Origin: Ixodes scapularis
Taxonomy: Eukaryota; Arthropoda; Arachnida; Ixodida; Ixodidae
NCBI RefSeq assembly: GCF_016920785.2
Contig: NW_024609835.1
Coordinates: forward strand, 22,473,108 to 22,537,107
Reading direction: 5' to 3'
Length of the DNA stretch: 64,000 nt
Shown one piece after another: positions 52,568 to 64,000 of the stretch. Position 1 is the stretch's first letter; each line of letters opens with the position of its first letter. The notes under the pieces were generated by a model. That model searched no databases. It was not told the origin of the DNA and saw only the letters and a program-made list of their open reading frames with translations. The position numbers were made by a program, and so were the translations under genes.

Positions 52568-52705
52568 CCATAGCCACGCGCTGGGGTTGGCAAAGTACAG
52601 GATACGCTCAGTGTTCCACACATTGTAAAGGGTCGCCTGTGCCCGTCATCGAGCCATTGGACAGGAGCCAATACCCGAATGCATGTCGAGGCACTGATTG
52701 TAACG
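52568..52705 (+). repeat. Dispersed repeat, copy 2
   Basis: ATAGCCACGCGCTGGGGTTG, AAGTACAGGATACGC, CATTGGACAGGAGCC and CGAATGCATGTCGAG match 45758-45900. The family is not recognised; downstream it is followed by a GACGTCAGAACGATGCCGAG segment also seen inverted near 34600. Confidence 0.75.
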
Positions 52706-55289
52706 AGCCTATGCGGAGAGAAAGTCGTCATGCTTCTAACGCAGGAGTTCTGGTGACGTCAGAACGATGCCGAGCTCTGATTGGCTTTCAGGTCTACCGA
52801 CTATTTCTTTTTTACAATCGGTCAATAGGAGCTCCGCGTAACCCCTGTGCAAAAAGCAGACGAACTTGTGGTCCGCATATCGTTGCACGGTCCCTTTGAA
52901 GACCCTAGGCTATTAGCCCCGAGAAGTTCGCGTGGCGCCCCCTTACGGCGAACTGGGGTGACGTCACGGCGAGGAGAGAATTTTTCCCCGACTCGCCCCG
53001 CTCGCCCTGTGGAGGCTGTGACTACGCTAGCTGTCGGCGCGCTCGTTTCTATTTAATTTTTTTTTTGCGTGTTTTTCGTAGGAAGTGTAAATTTTTATAT
53101 GTGCCTTTATTGAGATATGGCCTGTAGCTACAGGCGAAACGTCAACCAACATTTTAAGCATGGTTGACAAGTCAGGCAACGCATGAATCACAGCTGGTAT
53201 ATGAAAATAAAGAAGTATGACCACAATTGCAGGAGCATCACTGTAGATTTACATTCCGCGCAATAAATGCTGCTGAGTGTTCTCAATGAATTGGCAGGTT
53301 ATGCATACTATTTTTTTTTGTATTTGTTTTTAAACAAGATCGCCGAAGCAGAAAAGCTGCAAGCTGCTCGAGCAACATGCTAAATACAGTCTGAGCCATG
53401 ACAAGAGAATCACAAGTAAGACAGCCCAAGTGCAGGGGCAAAGTAAAAAAAAAACGAAAAAACAAGGAACATTTATTTTATACATTGCTCGCATTTGACC
53501 TTTGCTGGATTCGGATAGTATTTCAATGGACTACACGGGTGGTATCTGTGAACTTGTTTATATCAACCCTCAAGTAATGCATCACAAACGTAAGCGAACG
53601 TGTCTAGCTCGTTATCAGTCCCTTAAGCCCTAAAATTGAAATTTTACTTAAATCGAATTGTCCTGAAGCTAAAATACCAGAAGCTTTTCTCACGCAGACT
53701 GTCGCCCTTCACAGGCTCCACATTTTCCGCTACTAGTGCTGCATCTACCACTGGACAGACGTTCGAATGCTTGCTTTTACTCCTGTTTTCCTCTGTTGTC
53801 AGAGTGTTCAGCTGTACGCAGTTTGGAGGCTGAGGAAGCTTTTGGGGACCTGCAGCAGTGTCTCTTTTAATTGGAAATAGGACAATGGACCTTTTCCGAG
53901 AAGCGTTCTGCGCACGCGCGAGCGCCTGATGCCAAGCGGTGGAAGTCGGAACGAAAAATCGAGGAAATTCGGAAGGAGGCGGTATATCAGCGAGTAGAAC
54001 ACGTAACTGCAGCATATATATAATTGTGTTACACACAAAAAGAACGTCGACGGAAAGGAAAACATGACGTTTGGGTGGACGCCACGGATGCCCATCTTTA
54101 AAGTCGTGTTGGGCAGGCGCCGCTGCTCAGAGAGCGAAGCAACTGGTAGCGTAGCTCCCATAATCGATTGGTAGCGCAGGTAGGTCACTTCCTCGATTTT
54201 TAGTTCGTGCAGCCACAGCCTGGTGCCGTCGGTATGTGGAAAAGGTTCATTCAGACTAAACGGTGTATTTTCCGAATACCCAAGACTGGAATAAAGAATG
54301 TCAGGAAAAAAGTATAAACATTCCAAACTACGGCACTATTGTTGTGCATATTTTGAGCAGTTCAATACATATCATACAGGCAACTGGGGGCAATTCATCC
54401 GTTTTTGGTGCTACCATACAAACTGATTTCAAGTAATTGTGCATCTTCTAGGAAATATGCCTGCATACGTGTATAAGCAATATAATTAATACACGAAGAA
54501 ACTACATCTATGTAAACAACTTTGTTTCACGAGCACTTCAAAGGTAACCACACAGGGCCTTTAAAACATCTGCGAACCAGCGCATGCAGAGTGGCAGCGC
54601 AGACTCGGGGTCGCGAGCTAATTTGCCGACCACCCAATGGCCCATGGTATAAATGCCTCTTCAAATGCCTTGAAAGCGGGATGTAGTATCGTCCTAAATC
54701 ATGAACATGCAAGGAACCGAATTCCAGCGTCTGAAACACTTGCGCCACCGCTTCACGGACCCCTCGCAAGATTGCCTTGTGTCGCTCGGACGGACGGGGA
54801 GGTCCATCGTCGGAATTGCCTCCGCCGATTGCTTTCGGGATTCTTAACCCAATTTTAAAAGTAAAAGGGACAAGCAAACTTATAAAATGTACGGAAGCAC
54901 GTCAATGTCGGCCTAACTCAACGTCTTGTACACCGTGTATACGAAATCCAGCTCCTCGATGGGCTTGCAGCACACAATTCGCCAAACCAGGAAACCGGTG
55001 CTGGGAAGCGAGCCGATGCGAGATCGCGGAGCGGAGTACTCCCCCTGACGTCACGGTACACCTCACCCAATCAGGGCGTGGCGACCGCAGCGACGCTTGT
55101 GTTCGCTCTCGGGGCTAATAGCAGTGGCAGAACAGTGAGTAAACTTCTCATCTACAGCGGAGTCAGCAGACATCCACTGGGGCGGACTAACCTCCCGCTG
55201 TATAAACGAATAAGCGACAATACATATTACTGGTTCTTGCCGGAGAAAAAAAAAATCGGTGATGCGCAATGCGATTCTAGCAAATCGTT

Positions 55290-55460
55290 ATGGTTTGTGA
55301 AGAGATGACGGAGTGTGTTAGAGCACCACAGCTCGGGGCACGCGGAACAAAACCTCTAGCTGCAGAGTCCAGGGACCCTGTTTTCATTCCTCACCTCTGC
55401 CCGTTTCGATCCGGGATGAGGAGTACCGGCGTGCTGTGGTTGCGGTATTGTGTCTACGAA
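55290..55460 (+). mobile_element. Diverged SINE fragment, same family
   Basis: The stretch around 55395-55440 (CTCTGCCCGTTTCGATCCGG, then GGAGTACCGGCGTGCTGTGG) resembles the body of the SINE at 3294-3600 read on its sense strand. The head around 55310-55390 is weakly tRNA-like. No clear target duplication was found. Confidence 0.5.
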
Positions 55461-55667
55461 GTCAAATCAGAAGTCCTATTGCTCTAGACAAATGTCTCTT
55501 TTATAGTACTGAGTGGAAGTCGGTGTATTAGCCAGGCAGCCAGCTATTTTTGTTTTCATTTAGAGGGGGCGGGGGGGGGGGGGGGTGGCGAGGGGGAGGG
55601 TGGCGCTAGAACTTACGTTTACAAATAAACCGGAGCGCCCCTAGCAGACGCTCCGGTTTGCTCCGGT

Positions 55668-55713
55668 TCTTGCCCACACCCTCATAGCGCATGCGCGATG
55701 AGGGTGTGGGCAA
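55668..55713. repeat. 46-bp perfect hairpin
   Basis: CTTGCCCACACCCTCAT and its exact complement around AGCGCATGCGCG. Confidence 0.9.
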
Positions 55714-57832
55714 GAAGTTCGCCGTCGCCCATAAACAAACCATTGAAATGCGATGTTAACGGCGTCGGTGCAAGTCCCCCTGCCCTTTTTCGCGTTCAAA
55801 TTGTTGATTCTACGTTTTCCTGACAACGTCTGACTACTTGAGCGGCCTCAGCGAAATTAACGAGGCTCGTTACACCGCAAAATTTTGCGTGAATAATGTG
55901 ACATGCGGCGATTCATTCCGCGTGGACGCCGCAGAATGTACGCTAAAGCCTGATTCGGATGATTAGATTCTGCTTGCTATTATCATTCATTACGTCGCTC
56001 AGGCTACCAAAGCGTGAACCTTAGCTGAGGTGGTCGACGTCGATACTGAAAATTGCAAGCAAGAGCGGACCAAGTAAATCAGGCATAACAAGTCGGTGAA
56101 GGCCTCTGGCAATTAAGCAATTATCCACATCTTGTATCTACTGTTTACACCGAGCCAACTTACCCCAACAAACCTTCAAACTTAATATTTTGAGGCCCGC
56201 ACTTACTGCCTATCGCAAATACCGGGTCAACCTTTGGTCTACGGCTGCTGTCGTTTGAACGAGCAGACGACGACAAGCAGAAACGTTTAAAAGAGCAGAC
56301 GACACTTCGAACGATCAGGCGGCCGTTTGAACTTGAAGACGCACTGGACGTAGTCCGCAAGTGGTACGCACAACTTGACGGTTTTGCGGCGTTCATGCTG
56401 GAAGAAAATAAATAAATGTGATGACCACAAGTATCCGTGAATTCAACCCAAAGTGCTTCCCGCCCATGCAATCACGGTCCGACGGCGTCTGGTTTTCCCT
56501 TTTCACGGCACATATCCACGTTCTCGGAAGAACCGAGCACATGAAAACTGACCTTCAAACCTTTCTCGACCCTTTTGGTACAGCCCCAGTCGCGGCGTTT
56601 CGACGAGAAGGTAGGTTTTTGTCTGGTTCCTTTCAAAACAAAGCAGAAATACACGTCTCACAGGGGGCCTTCCGCCCATAGCCCCGGACCGGAAGTGCGC
56701 CCGACGCGCCAACACCGCGCCGTGACGTAACAGAGATGAGTTCATATATAGCCCCCCTGGCAACGCCCCTGGTTAGGGGCGGCATACCTCAGGGGCACAC
56801 CAACCTCTCACCGCAGCACGGACACGCTTGATGGTGTGGAATGCAGCTTGTGTAAGCCCGCCGTCAGTAAAGTTACGTCACTCTCGTCTCATCGAAAACC
56901 TGCTTTATTTGGGGCCCACACAAAGGACCGGCATCTCTTTACGTAACCGATAGAGCAACGAAGCCTGATTCACTGATTGGCGCCTCTTACATCCTCACCA
57001 ACCAAAACGGCAACCACGACCGGGGCACCGGAAGAACTGGCATTCGAAATTGCTCCATGAAGTTTTTTTGTTTTTTTTTTTTATTGCTTGTTATGGGTAG
57101 TGTAGGGCGGTGGCTTATTCCGGTGAATTTGTCGTTGCTGTCGTTTCGGTCGCGTTGAAAGCCAGCAACACAACTGTCTGAACCAGGCTTGAACACAGTC
57201 AGGACCTATCGGATCATGTTAAAAAAATAAAACGTCTAAATAAAAAAAAAATCCATGCTCGAACTCTTAATTATTGAGATATCTGAGGAAAATTGTTACT
57301 TGGAAAACTGCTTTAGAAGGAACAACCTGATTATTTACGGCTTAGATGAAGTCGAAAATGAATCGTAAGTGCCTTTGTTAAAAAGTGTCACTGATCTATT
57401 GTCTTCAAAGATTTTTTGTTTCTTGCAATGTCATTTCATTGGCTTGGCTCCCGAATTAATGGCAAAATTATGCCTATCATCTTCAATAATATTGACTACC
57501 GTGAGAAGCTTGCGATTCTTAAAAAGTGCTCTCAAACTTAAGGGTACCCGCTTGTTTATTAACAAAGGTTTTCCCTTCGTGTTCGTGACATTCGTAGGAA
57601 GCACTGGCTAATGAGTACGGCTGATTTAAAAAAAGAATGGTGCGAAAGTTATTTTGCGTCATGATTACGCACTACTCGACAGCATTCAATGCACATGAGA
57701 TGCGTCTAATGATTGCCTTGTAAGGGTTCCTCCCTTTACCCTCGTAACCGCCCTAATTGACGACTGAGTGCAGGAAAAGTTTGTTACTCTGATAAAACTT
57801 AACGCAAGAACCATTCTTCCAAAGTCTACTAA

Positions 57833-58118
57833 TACCCTTGTTACACGGGCACACTTAACTGCAGTTACGTTAAGTCGCAGTTAGCACACAATACTTGCGG
57901 ACAACATTCTACGGTTATGCAGTCAAAGCTACGGGAGAACGTGCGCTTGAGCATATTGAGCACCCATCAAAGAAGTGCACGCGCTCTTCACTTCTGAAAT
58001 AGCTGTCCGAGAGTACACTGCGGTAACTGAATTACGAGCATTGACACTTGAACGACGCCGATTAACAGCAGTTAAGGCTGAGTTAACCGCGGTTAAGCGT
58101 GCCTGTGTAACAGGGGTA
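57833..58118. mobile_element. 286-bp MITE inserted in the LINE
   Basis: Ends TACCCTTGTTACACGGGCAC and inverse of TACCCCTGTTACACAGGCAC, continuing through CTTAAC-GC-GTTA. The inner part resembles the MITE at 37431-37575. It falls between the LINE's ...NARTILPKSTN and the rest of the endonuclease domain. Confidence 0.82.
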
Positions 58119-59158
58119 TTCATCTGCTAGCACTGCAGTAGCATAATCCCATCATGTGGTATGTGTCAATGAAACATGGTTGCGTGACCCTGTATACGCT
58201 CGATTGTGAATTTACTCCCCCTAATTATGATGTTGTACTCTGCACTAGGTCCTCTGAAAGGGGTGGTGGTGTTGCATTGTTTTCTTAAGGCTGGTGTTAA
58301 TTATTTTTTTACTTCCCAGCCTACCAAATACAAGGTCACTGTGGTGCAAGGTTCATGTCGATAAATTTGTTCTTGTTCTTGCGGCCGTCTACAGAGTTCC
58401 AGGTACCGCCTTGCAAATACTTTTTGATATTCATGATTTCACACTGAAACATACCTTTCAAAACCACGAATTTGTCATGATAGGCGATTTTAACGTACCT
58501 GACATCAATTGGAACAACGAATGGTTGGTGGTCGCGACAAAGTTGTTTGTGGTGCTTTTGTTTACATTGCTGTGAAATTTGATTCGGATCAAGTGGTTAA
58601 TCACTGTACAAGTGATAATTCAATACTTGACCTTGTTTTTCATAGTAATAGCATTACTCGATTCAGTTATGAGTGTGAAGTAGTAGACGGTGTATCGAAC
58701 CACGAGTATGTGCTAGGAAGGCTTAACATCTTTTGTTTGGCGCGCAAATCCAGAGATCGTTACTGTTTTAGGTTTTAATAGAGCAGACGACGTGTCTATT
58801 CTTGCTTCTCAATTTGGGCTTTAATGGTTTCAAAGCCCTAGGCAGTGTGGTGTTGACATTTGGCTTGATACATTTTGCTCACTAGTTAGTGGTTGCATAA
58901 AAAAGATTTGTTCTAGTTATTGTAAAAATAGATTTATCCTTCTTAGGGCCGGTTGCACCAACCCCGCTTAGCGCAAAGCGGAGCTTAGCCGGGAACCTAA
59001 GCTGAGTTTCGGTTGCGTTCGGTTGCACCAAAATCGCTTATCGCTAAACCTAGCACTAAACTACGCTAACTTAAGCGCTCAACATTGGGCGCTTTGCTTT
59101 TGGTTGTTTCTTAATCCTGGATTTAAAACATGGCGGCTGGTTTGTCGCGGTCGATGCG

Positions 59159-59626
59159 GTGGACGAAATTGGTTGTGCGAAGTGTTTTAGGCTACATCAG
59201 CGTGAAAGTCTCGACAGAATGACCTTCGATTGTGACAAGCATGCAAAATATTGTCGCGTGAAGTGTTTATCGACCCCTGTTTTCAAGTTGGCTCTCCACT
59301 CTCAGGGCGTGTTAGCCCTAACCGAGATACGTACGGAGCTGTGGGGCTCACGTCTGTCTTCCCGTTGGTTCTTCTGTCAACGAGCTTATTCGTATGTACT
59401 TACTAATTTTCGCATAACTGTAACGTATTGTTATTTACCACCTTGTTTATTTACCTTTGTTTATTCACCTTGTTTATCCTTTAATCCGATCAGCGCGTTC
59501 AATAATGGCAGTACATCATCTCGGCGATCAGCTGACTGTCGACACCTCTGCCGTTTGCATTGGATTGCGGCGCTTTTAAGTGATAAAATAGCGAAAATTC
59601 AATTTCTTTCGTTTTCTGAGTTTTGA
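59159..59626 (+). CDS. Unrecognised open frame in the Harbinger-type element
   Basis: 155 codons starting shortly inside the left terminal region (MDEIGCAKCFRLHQRES...). It has a few Cys residues but no DDE or helix-turn-helix pattern that I recognise. The first 60 residues look more protein-like than the rest. It may be the N-terminal part of a decayed transposon gene or chance. Confidence 0.25.
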   Translation: MDEIGCAKCFRLHQRESLDRMTFDCDKHAKYCRVKCLSTPVFKLALHSQGVLALTEIRTELWGSRLSSRWFFCQRAYSYVLTNFRITVTYCYLPPCLFTFVYSPCLSFNPISAFNNGSTSSRRSADCRHLCRLHWIAALLSDKIAKIQFLSFSEF

Positions 59627-59875
59627 GACAATCTTCAGTGAATTTTCCTAATCTCGCGAGCAGAATCTTGGCTTCAGAAAACTGTATCGTTCCATAACCG
59701 CAACTTTTTTTGGTGATCGCGATTTTTTAGGAATATTCTGCTTTATATCTTTCATTCGTGGCGACGACAAATCGTAACGACTACTATGCTAGATTCGTTC
59801 ATTGCTGTATTGGGGCAGGCTGGGGAAGGTAATGCGAAGAGACGACCGTTCTTATCGGCATGATGTGATGTACTA

Positions 59876-60043
59876 TACTTCGTTTCACCTTATGTTGTAC
59901 CGCAGCGAAGGCTAGAAGCGCGAGCTCATAGCGTTGGCAGCTGCCCTTGGTGCACGAGAGCTTGTGCCGCCGAGGTGTGCCCTAGAGCAAGGAGCTCGCG
60001 CTTATAGCCTTTCCTGCGGTACAACAGAAGGTGAAACAAAGTA
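59876..60043. mobile_element. 168-bp MITE, TACTTCGTTTCA family
   Basis: Left end TACTTCGTTTCACC and right end GGTGAAACAAAGTA, with TA on each side (59874-59875 and 60044-60045). It shares terminal bases with the MITE at 6803-7055. It is nested inside the Harbinger-like element. Confidence 0.8.
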
Positions 60044-60711
60044 TAGTAGAAGTTTTTTTTTTTTTTTTTTTTAATTTGACAGTGTGAAACTGAAGTCCGT
60101 TTCAGGCTGCAGCGGATGTTCAACGACGGTACAGTGCAGTTCTGTCACCTTGCTGATAGCAACGAGTACCGTCGATGCAAGGTCTCGTGACCTGACCTCT
60201 CGACGACTTCTATTCGACGATTTCCGGGCATTTTCGCAGCTGCCGTGGCGAGTTCGTCACCGTTTTGAACTTCATCTGTCTCAGGCATGACTTGATTTTA
60301 GTAGTCATCTTACCTGCCTACTTATTCTCGATGATGTTTTGTCTTCAGTGGTGTAGCGAGTAGAATGTCCTTTTCGCGTTCGGTGAAATTCGGGGCCCCG
60401 GATGACTCCTCCACCTCAAAATGTGAGCACGAAAACTACTGCCACTGTCAAAATATCCTGTTATCAACCGGTGTTAAACACACAATCACAGATGTAAAGA
60501 GCATTCGTGTTTATTTAAAGCTTTGACTTCTGTTATTGAAAGTTAAGCGAAAAAAATGATTGAATTTTGAGACCTTTAATTTGTTACTCACCGAAGAAAT
60601 ACAGCTAAAGCAGGCGCCAACGTTACTGAAACACTCACTGTTGGGAAACTCCCATAGAGATACCTTCGAAAAAATGGCCCCAATCTGTCTCCGAGCACCG
60701 AGCTAATGACG

Positions 60712-60854
60712 TCAAGACGGTGGTTTTAAAAGCGCAAAGGACTAAGAAGAGAAGGAGGGGACAGGACAGAGCGCGTCCCCCTTCTCTTCTTAGTCCTTTG
60801 CGCTTTTAAAACCACCGTCTAGATGTACAACCAACTAGCCCCCCAATTAATTCT
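60712..60854 (+). mobile_element. Hairpin-plus-tail insertion with 12-bp target duplication (copy 3)
   Basis: Flanked by GAGCTAATGACG at 60700-60711 and 60855-60866. The hairpin has arms AGACGGTGGTTTTAAAAGCG and complement, tip GGGGACAGGACAGAGCGCG. The tail reads AGATGTACAACCAACTAGCC. Nested in the Harbinger-like element. Confidence 0.82.
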
Positions 60855-63639
60855 GAGCTAATGACGAACACAAATCCACCATTTCTCCCGCAGCGGCCGC
60901 TCGAGGAACTGCACGTGACTTCTATTTCTGCTTCAAGAACAGATACTGCGGAAGAGGTTACCGGGGTTCCACCCCCGCCTCCTCGGCGGACGCGCCGCGT
61001 CGACCTACCAAAGTTAAAATGCACCTAGGTTGGGACGCGTTACCTGAAAGGACCGCTGAGGCATGGTTGTATAAAAACAATATTAATTGTGCCACAAAAC
61101 CCTGCAAACTAAAGATTTTAAAAACATAAAGCGCCCCACTTTTTGTACTAAACTCCAATAAATTTCATACAAAAAGAGTCTTTTCCGTTTGTTTTTACGC
61201 AAAAACAGGCTTTCAAAAAGCTCAAGGTGAACACAGTACAGACAAGTGACAAAGAGTGACGCTGTTGTCGCATTTAGCTCGGTCTCAGTGGACGCCAGCG
61301 GCCCAGGTTTCGACGGCGAGTTTCCCAACTGAGTGTTTTAGTAACGTTGGCAGGCGCCGACGACGACTACTACGGCAGTTTTTTTTTTGTTTACATCACG
61401 TGATTCCTCTCCGCCAATCGTATTCGTCCCTCTGAGCGTTCCCTAGATCGCTCTGTTTGTCCCTACATTCCCTAGGCCAATCCAGCGTTTAGCTAGGGGC
61501 GCGTCTGTAAAGCCGGCTTAACGTTGGTGCAACCGGAATTTAAACCCGTGCTTACCTGAGCTCCGTTTAGGACGCTAAGCCGGCTTAGGAAAGTGCCGCT
61601 TTGGGTTAAGGTAAGCGGCGTTGGTGCAACCGGCCCTTAGTCATGGACTACTCGAGAAGTTTTGCAATTATCACGTCAACTGAAAAGACATCGGAAATTG
61701 AAGCAAAGTGTTAACCCTGTGGACGTAAACCGGTCTACAATTCGAAAAATTTGTTTAGTAGAAAAAGTTACAGCTGGCCAATTTACTTTAATGTTACTCT
61801 ACCGCATTAAGTGAAACCCAGCTAAGTTTTGGCGATCTATTCTACCCAAATATGAAGTCTCACATAGTTTTATTATCCAGGACCAATCTGTAACCACTCT
61901 GATATATATCTCAAATGGTTTTAATGCATATTTAATATTTGTATTTATTCAAGATGATGGTTGTGAACCTAATTTTCACTTCAATCTCTCGAACTCGTCG
62001 TTAGAAAAGATCCCGATATGTGTTTCTCGTGTTCTTAATTTGCTTCTAAATTTTGACTGCAAGAAAATTTCAGGTTCGGATAATACTTCTAACTAATTTT
62101 TTCATTGGTATTATTTTTGTACATTTAGATATTTATCCTTAATCTTTTAGAAGTCTCTTTCCACAGGAATCGTACCTAAACTTTGGAAACCTGCCAAAAT
62201 AACTCCCATATTTAAATCAGGTAGCAAACAGTCATATAAATTACAGATCAATTTCATTGACGTCTTCCTCTAGAAAGCTCCTAGAATATATATAATTTAC
62301 AAGCATATCCCCGTATATCTCAAAGAAATTCAAGTATCTGCCCACAACAGCACGGTTATTTGTCGAAATTTCTCAACCACCACAGAACTCCTAGAATTTA
62401 CTCATGAAATTGCTTTATCTTTGAATAAAAGATGTCAGGTTGATGATATATTCATAGTTTATTCGATGCCATTTGATAAAGTCTCACATCCCAAACTACT
62501 TCAGAGGCTGAAAGTTTTACTGAAAAATACATTTTAATCCACTGGATTAGAGAATATTTAAAATAGAGGCGAATTAAGTTCGTTTGGGAAGGCTTCTTCG
62601 GGGACCATTTGGATCTGGTATACAGCAGGGGTCTGTGTTAGGACCACACTTCTTTCCTCTTTATATTTATGACAGTGTAGAAAACATGGCGGTTAAAATT
62701 TGTTTATATGCCGACGATTGCGTTCTGTACAATAATTAAATGATCAGCTCTTACTTAATGAATCATTCGAGCTTGTCTAACTGAAGCAAATAATGGCAGC
62801 TGGAAATAAGCTCTGACAAGTCATGCTTTATGAGATTTACAAATAAAACCAATTACCTTTGGTGTTTGTCTATGGAATTAGTGATGTAACTTTAAATGAG
62901 GTTTATGCATTCAAATATTTAGGTATTGTTTTTACGTAACCTTAAATGGAACACGCACGTTAATTTCATTTGTTCCCAGTCCCTTGGGAAGCTAGGGTAC
63001 GTCAAACGTACGTTGAAATACTCTCCTAAAGAAGTCATTTATCTGTCTTTCAAACCCTCTTTCAGCCATTTTGGAGGAGGAATTCGTTGTCTGAGATCCA
63101 TATCTAGAAAAGGATATTAATCTTCTCGATTCAATCCAGGCTAAAACTGTTTTGTTTATTTCCAACATCCGTGATCGACATTTCTCTTCATCTTCTGCTA
63201 TGACAATGCTGGGGTGTAAATCTTGTCTTTCAGGCGGACCAGTCCAGCGATTTAAAATGTTTAATAAAATTATTAGTGGAGATTTTAGCATTAAAAGCAT
63301 GAACTACATTAATTTCACAAATGTCACTCCTACCAGACAGTCTCATCCATTGAACATTGTTCCAATTAAATATCATATCAATTGTTTAAATTTTTTTTCC
63401 TCGCACCATTGAGTTATAGAACAGTATTGATGGCTCTACACGCATGCTTCCCTATGATGACTTTATATTAAAAATAGGTAAATAAAATTATATTGCCTTG
63501 ATGTGTGATTGTTAAATCAATATCTCGAATGTTTTGTCCTTTGTTCAATATTTTGTTTTTAATTTTAGCCACTATTTTACACTCCTGCAATGGCCTCGAT
63601 TGAGGTCGCAGTATGTACAAACAAATAAAATCAAAGCAA

Positions 63640-64000
63640 CCGTATGCGCCTTGAGATGCTGAACTGAACCACTAAACAAGAACATCGAATTGTTGCTCGG
63701 CAACCTGAGAAATTTACCAGAGTTGCACTCACACTCAATCAATACGATGTATGCCCCTCCGGACAATATACGTGTACTCGTATACTTGGTAACACTTGAA
63801 AAAAAAATTAATGAACTAGAGTGGTGAAAAAGAAATTTACTTTTTTTTTAAACCAAATTACCAGTCACGGCGGACGCCAGGAGTGACAATAAAAGAAATA
63901 ACATACCAATTAGCACACTAATTGCCTACAGTTTACCAACCGACTTTTAAATTAGAGAAAATAAACAATTAGCTCCAATCAGGGATGGGCAGTATTTCAA
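63640..64000. other. Window end, no feature seen
   Basis: AT-rich sequence beyond the LINE tail; nothing recognised. Confidence 0.5.

Larger units (their letters stand above)
53000..57200. other. Mostly unassigned region
   Basis: Overlapping open frames of 120-170 codons on the minus strand at 53644-54036 and 53808-54326 lack any recognised motif. 55565-55605 is a G-rich low-complexity run. 56700-56920 has a TATATATAGCC-like box and an ending TTTATT and could be a decayed LTR. No gene is called. Confidence 0.4.
58946..61636. mobile_element. 2.7-kb PIF/Harbinger-type element inside the LINE
   Basis: Ends GGGCCGGTTGCACCAAC and its complement, flanked by TTA at 58943-58945 and 61637-61639. The inverted ends continue with GCTTA-rich words (CCGCTTAGCG, GCTAAGCCGG). 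A 3-bp TTA target is characteristic of PIF/Harbinger. No transposase was recognised; a 155-codon frame at 59159-59626 has no known motif. It carries two younger insertions (59876-60043 and 60712-60854). Confidence 0.85.
57210..63640 (+). mobile_element. Decayed CR1/Jockey-like LINE, interrupted
   Basis: ORF1-like remnant at 57255-57600 (RRNNLIIYGLDEVENES, then LKSALKLKGTRLFIN). Endonuclease remnants at 58150-58780 (CVNETWLRD, MIGDFNVPDINWNN, LDLVFHS). After the 58946-61636 insertion come reverse transcriptase remnants: SGIQQGSVLGPHFFPLYIY near 62612, catalytic YADD at 62707-62718, and DLKWNTHV-like thumb/C-terminal sequence from 62926. The 3' end near 63580-63630 has ATGGCCTCGATTGAGGTCGC and an AAATAAAATC tail. 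Multiple stops and frameshifts make it inactive. Clade assignment is by motif memory only. Confidence 0.82.

Noticed and set aside
53110..53143. Hammerhead-ribozyme-like GCCTGTAGCTACAGGC-GAAAC-GTC
   Set aside because: The stem II and GAAAC-GTC part look right, but the required CTGANGA core is replaced by TTGAGAT and no closing stems were found. At most a decayed relic.
53644..54326. Two overlapping minus-strand frames of 130 and 172 codons
   Set aside because: They overlap in different frames, show no recognisable motif and no splice or start context; not called as genes.

Overview
The window is animal nuclear DNA, most likely from an arthropod and probably a tick-like chelicerate. That placement is an inference from the repeat content and from memory of similar repeats; the sequence does not prove it. 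It contains one recognisable host gene, and almost everything else is transposable elements, often nested inside one another. No bacterial features, CRISPR arrays, rRNA genes or functional tRNA genes were seen.

Host gene: a uridine phosphorylase gene lies on the minus strand from about 48.5 kb down to the stop codon at 14.0 kb. Seven coding exons (48388-48532, 46567-46728, 36843-36957, 35185-35255, 31647-31788, 18039-18185, 14004-14146) join in compatible phases with GT/AG boundaries. They give about 307 codons plus a stop, close to the full length of animal uridine phosphorylases. Only a short N-terminal exon was not found. The introns total about 33.6 kb and are loaded with mobile DNA.

Layout: 1-1375 is AT-rich and ends in a 41-bp minisatellite. 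1376-9676 is a giant inverted repeat made of two head-to-head copies of a TIR element carrying a decayed retroelement gag. The right copy (5504-11325) is complete, with 8-bp flanking repeats. 11.3-14 kb lies downstream of the gene. 14.0-18.2 kb holds the last two exons, a minus-strand LINE relic and a mariner-type MITE. 18.2-31.6 kb is one large intron with several TIR and hairpin repeats and a 4.1-kb hAT-like element (25985-30126). 31.6-37 kb holds three exons and a 0.6-kb TIR element. 37884-42313 is a young Ty3/gypsy-type LTR retrotransposon, inserted antisense in an intron next to a possible P-element relic (42318-44003). 45-50.5 kb holds two exons and several palindromes. 50.5-57 kb is mostly unassigned with repeat fragments. 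57.2-63.6 kb is a decayed CR1/Jockey-like LINE split by a 2.7-kb PIF/Harbinger-type element.

The most promising undescribed signal is a trio of short insertions (30494-30710, 52219-52344, 60712-60854). Each consists of a long hairpin plus a short AACCAAC-like tail and is flanked by an exact 12-bp direct repeat. The two arms of the giant palindrome also act as each other's empty-site controls and date two later insertions.
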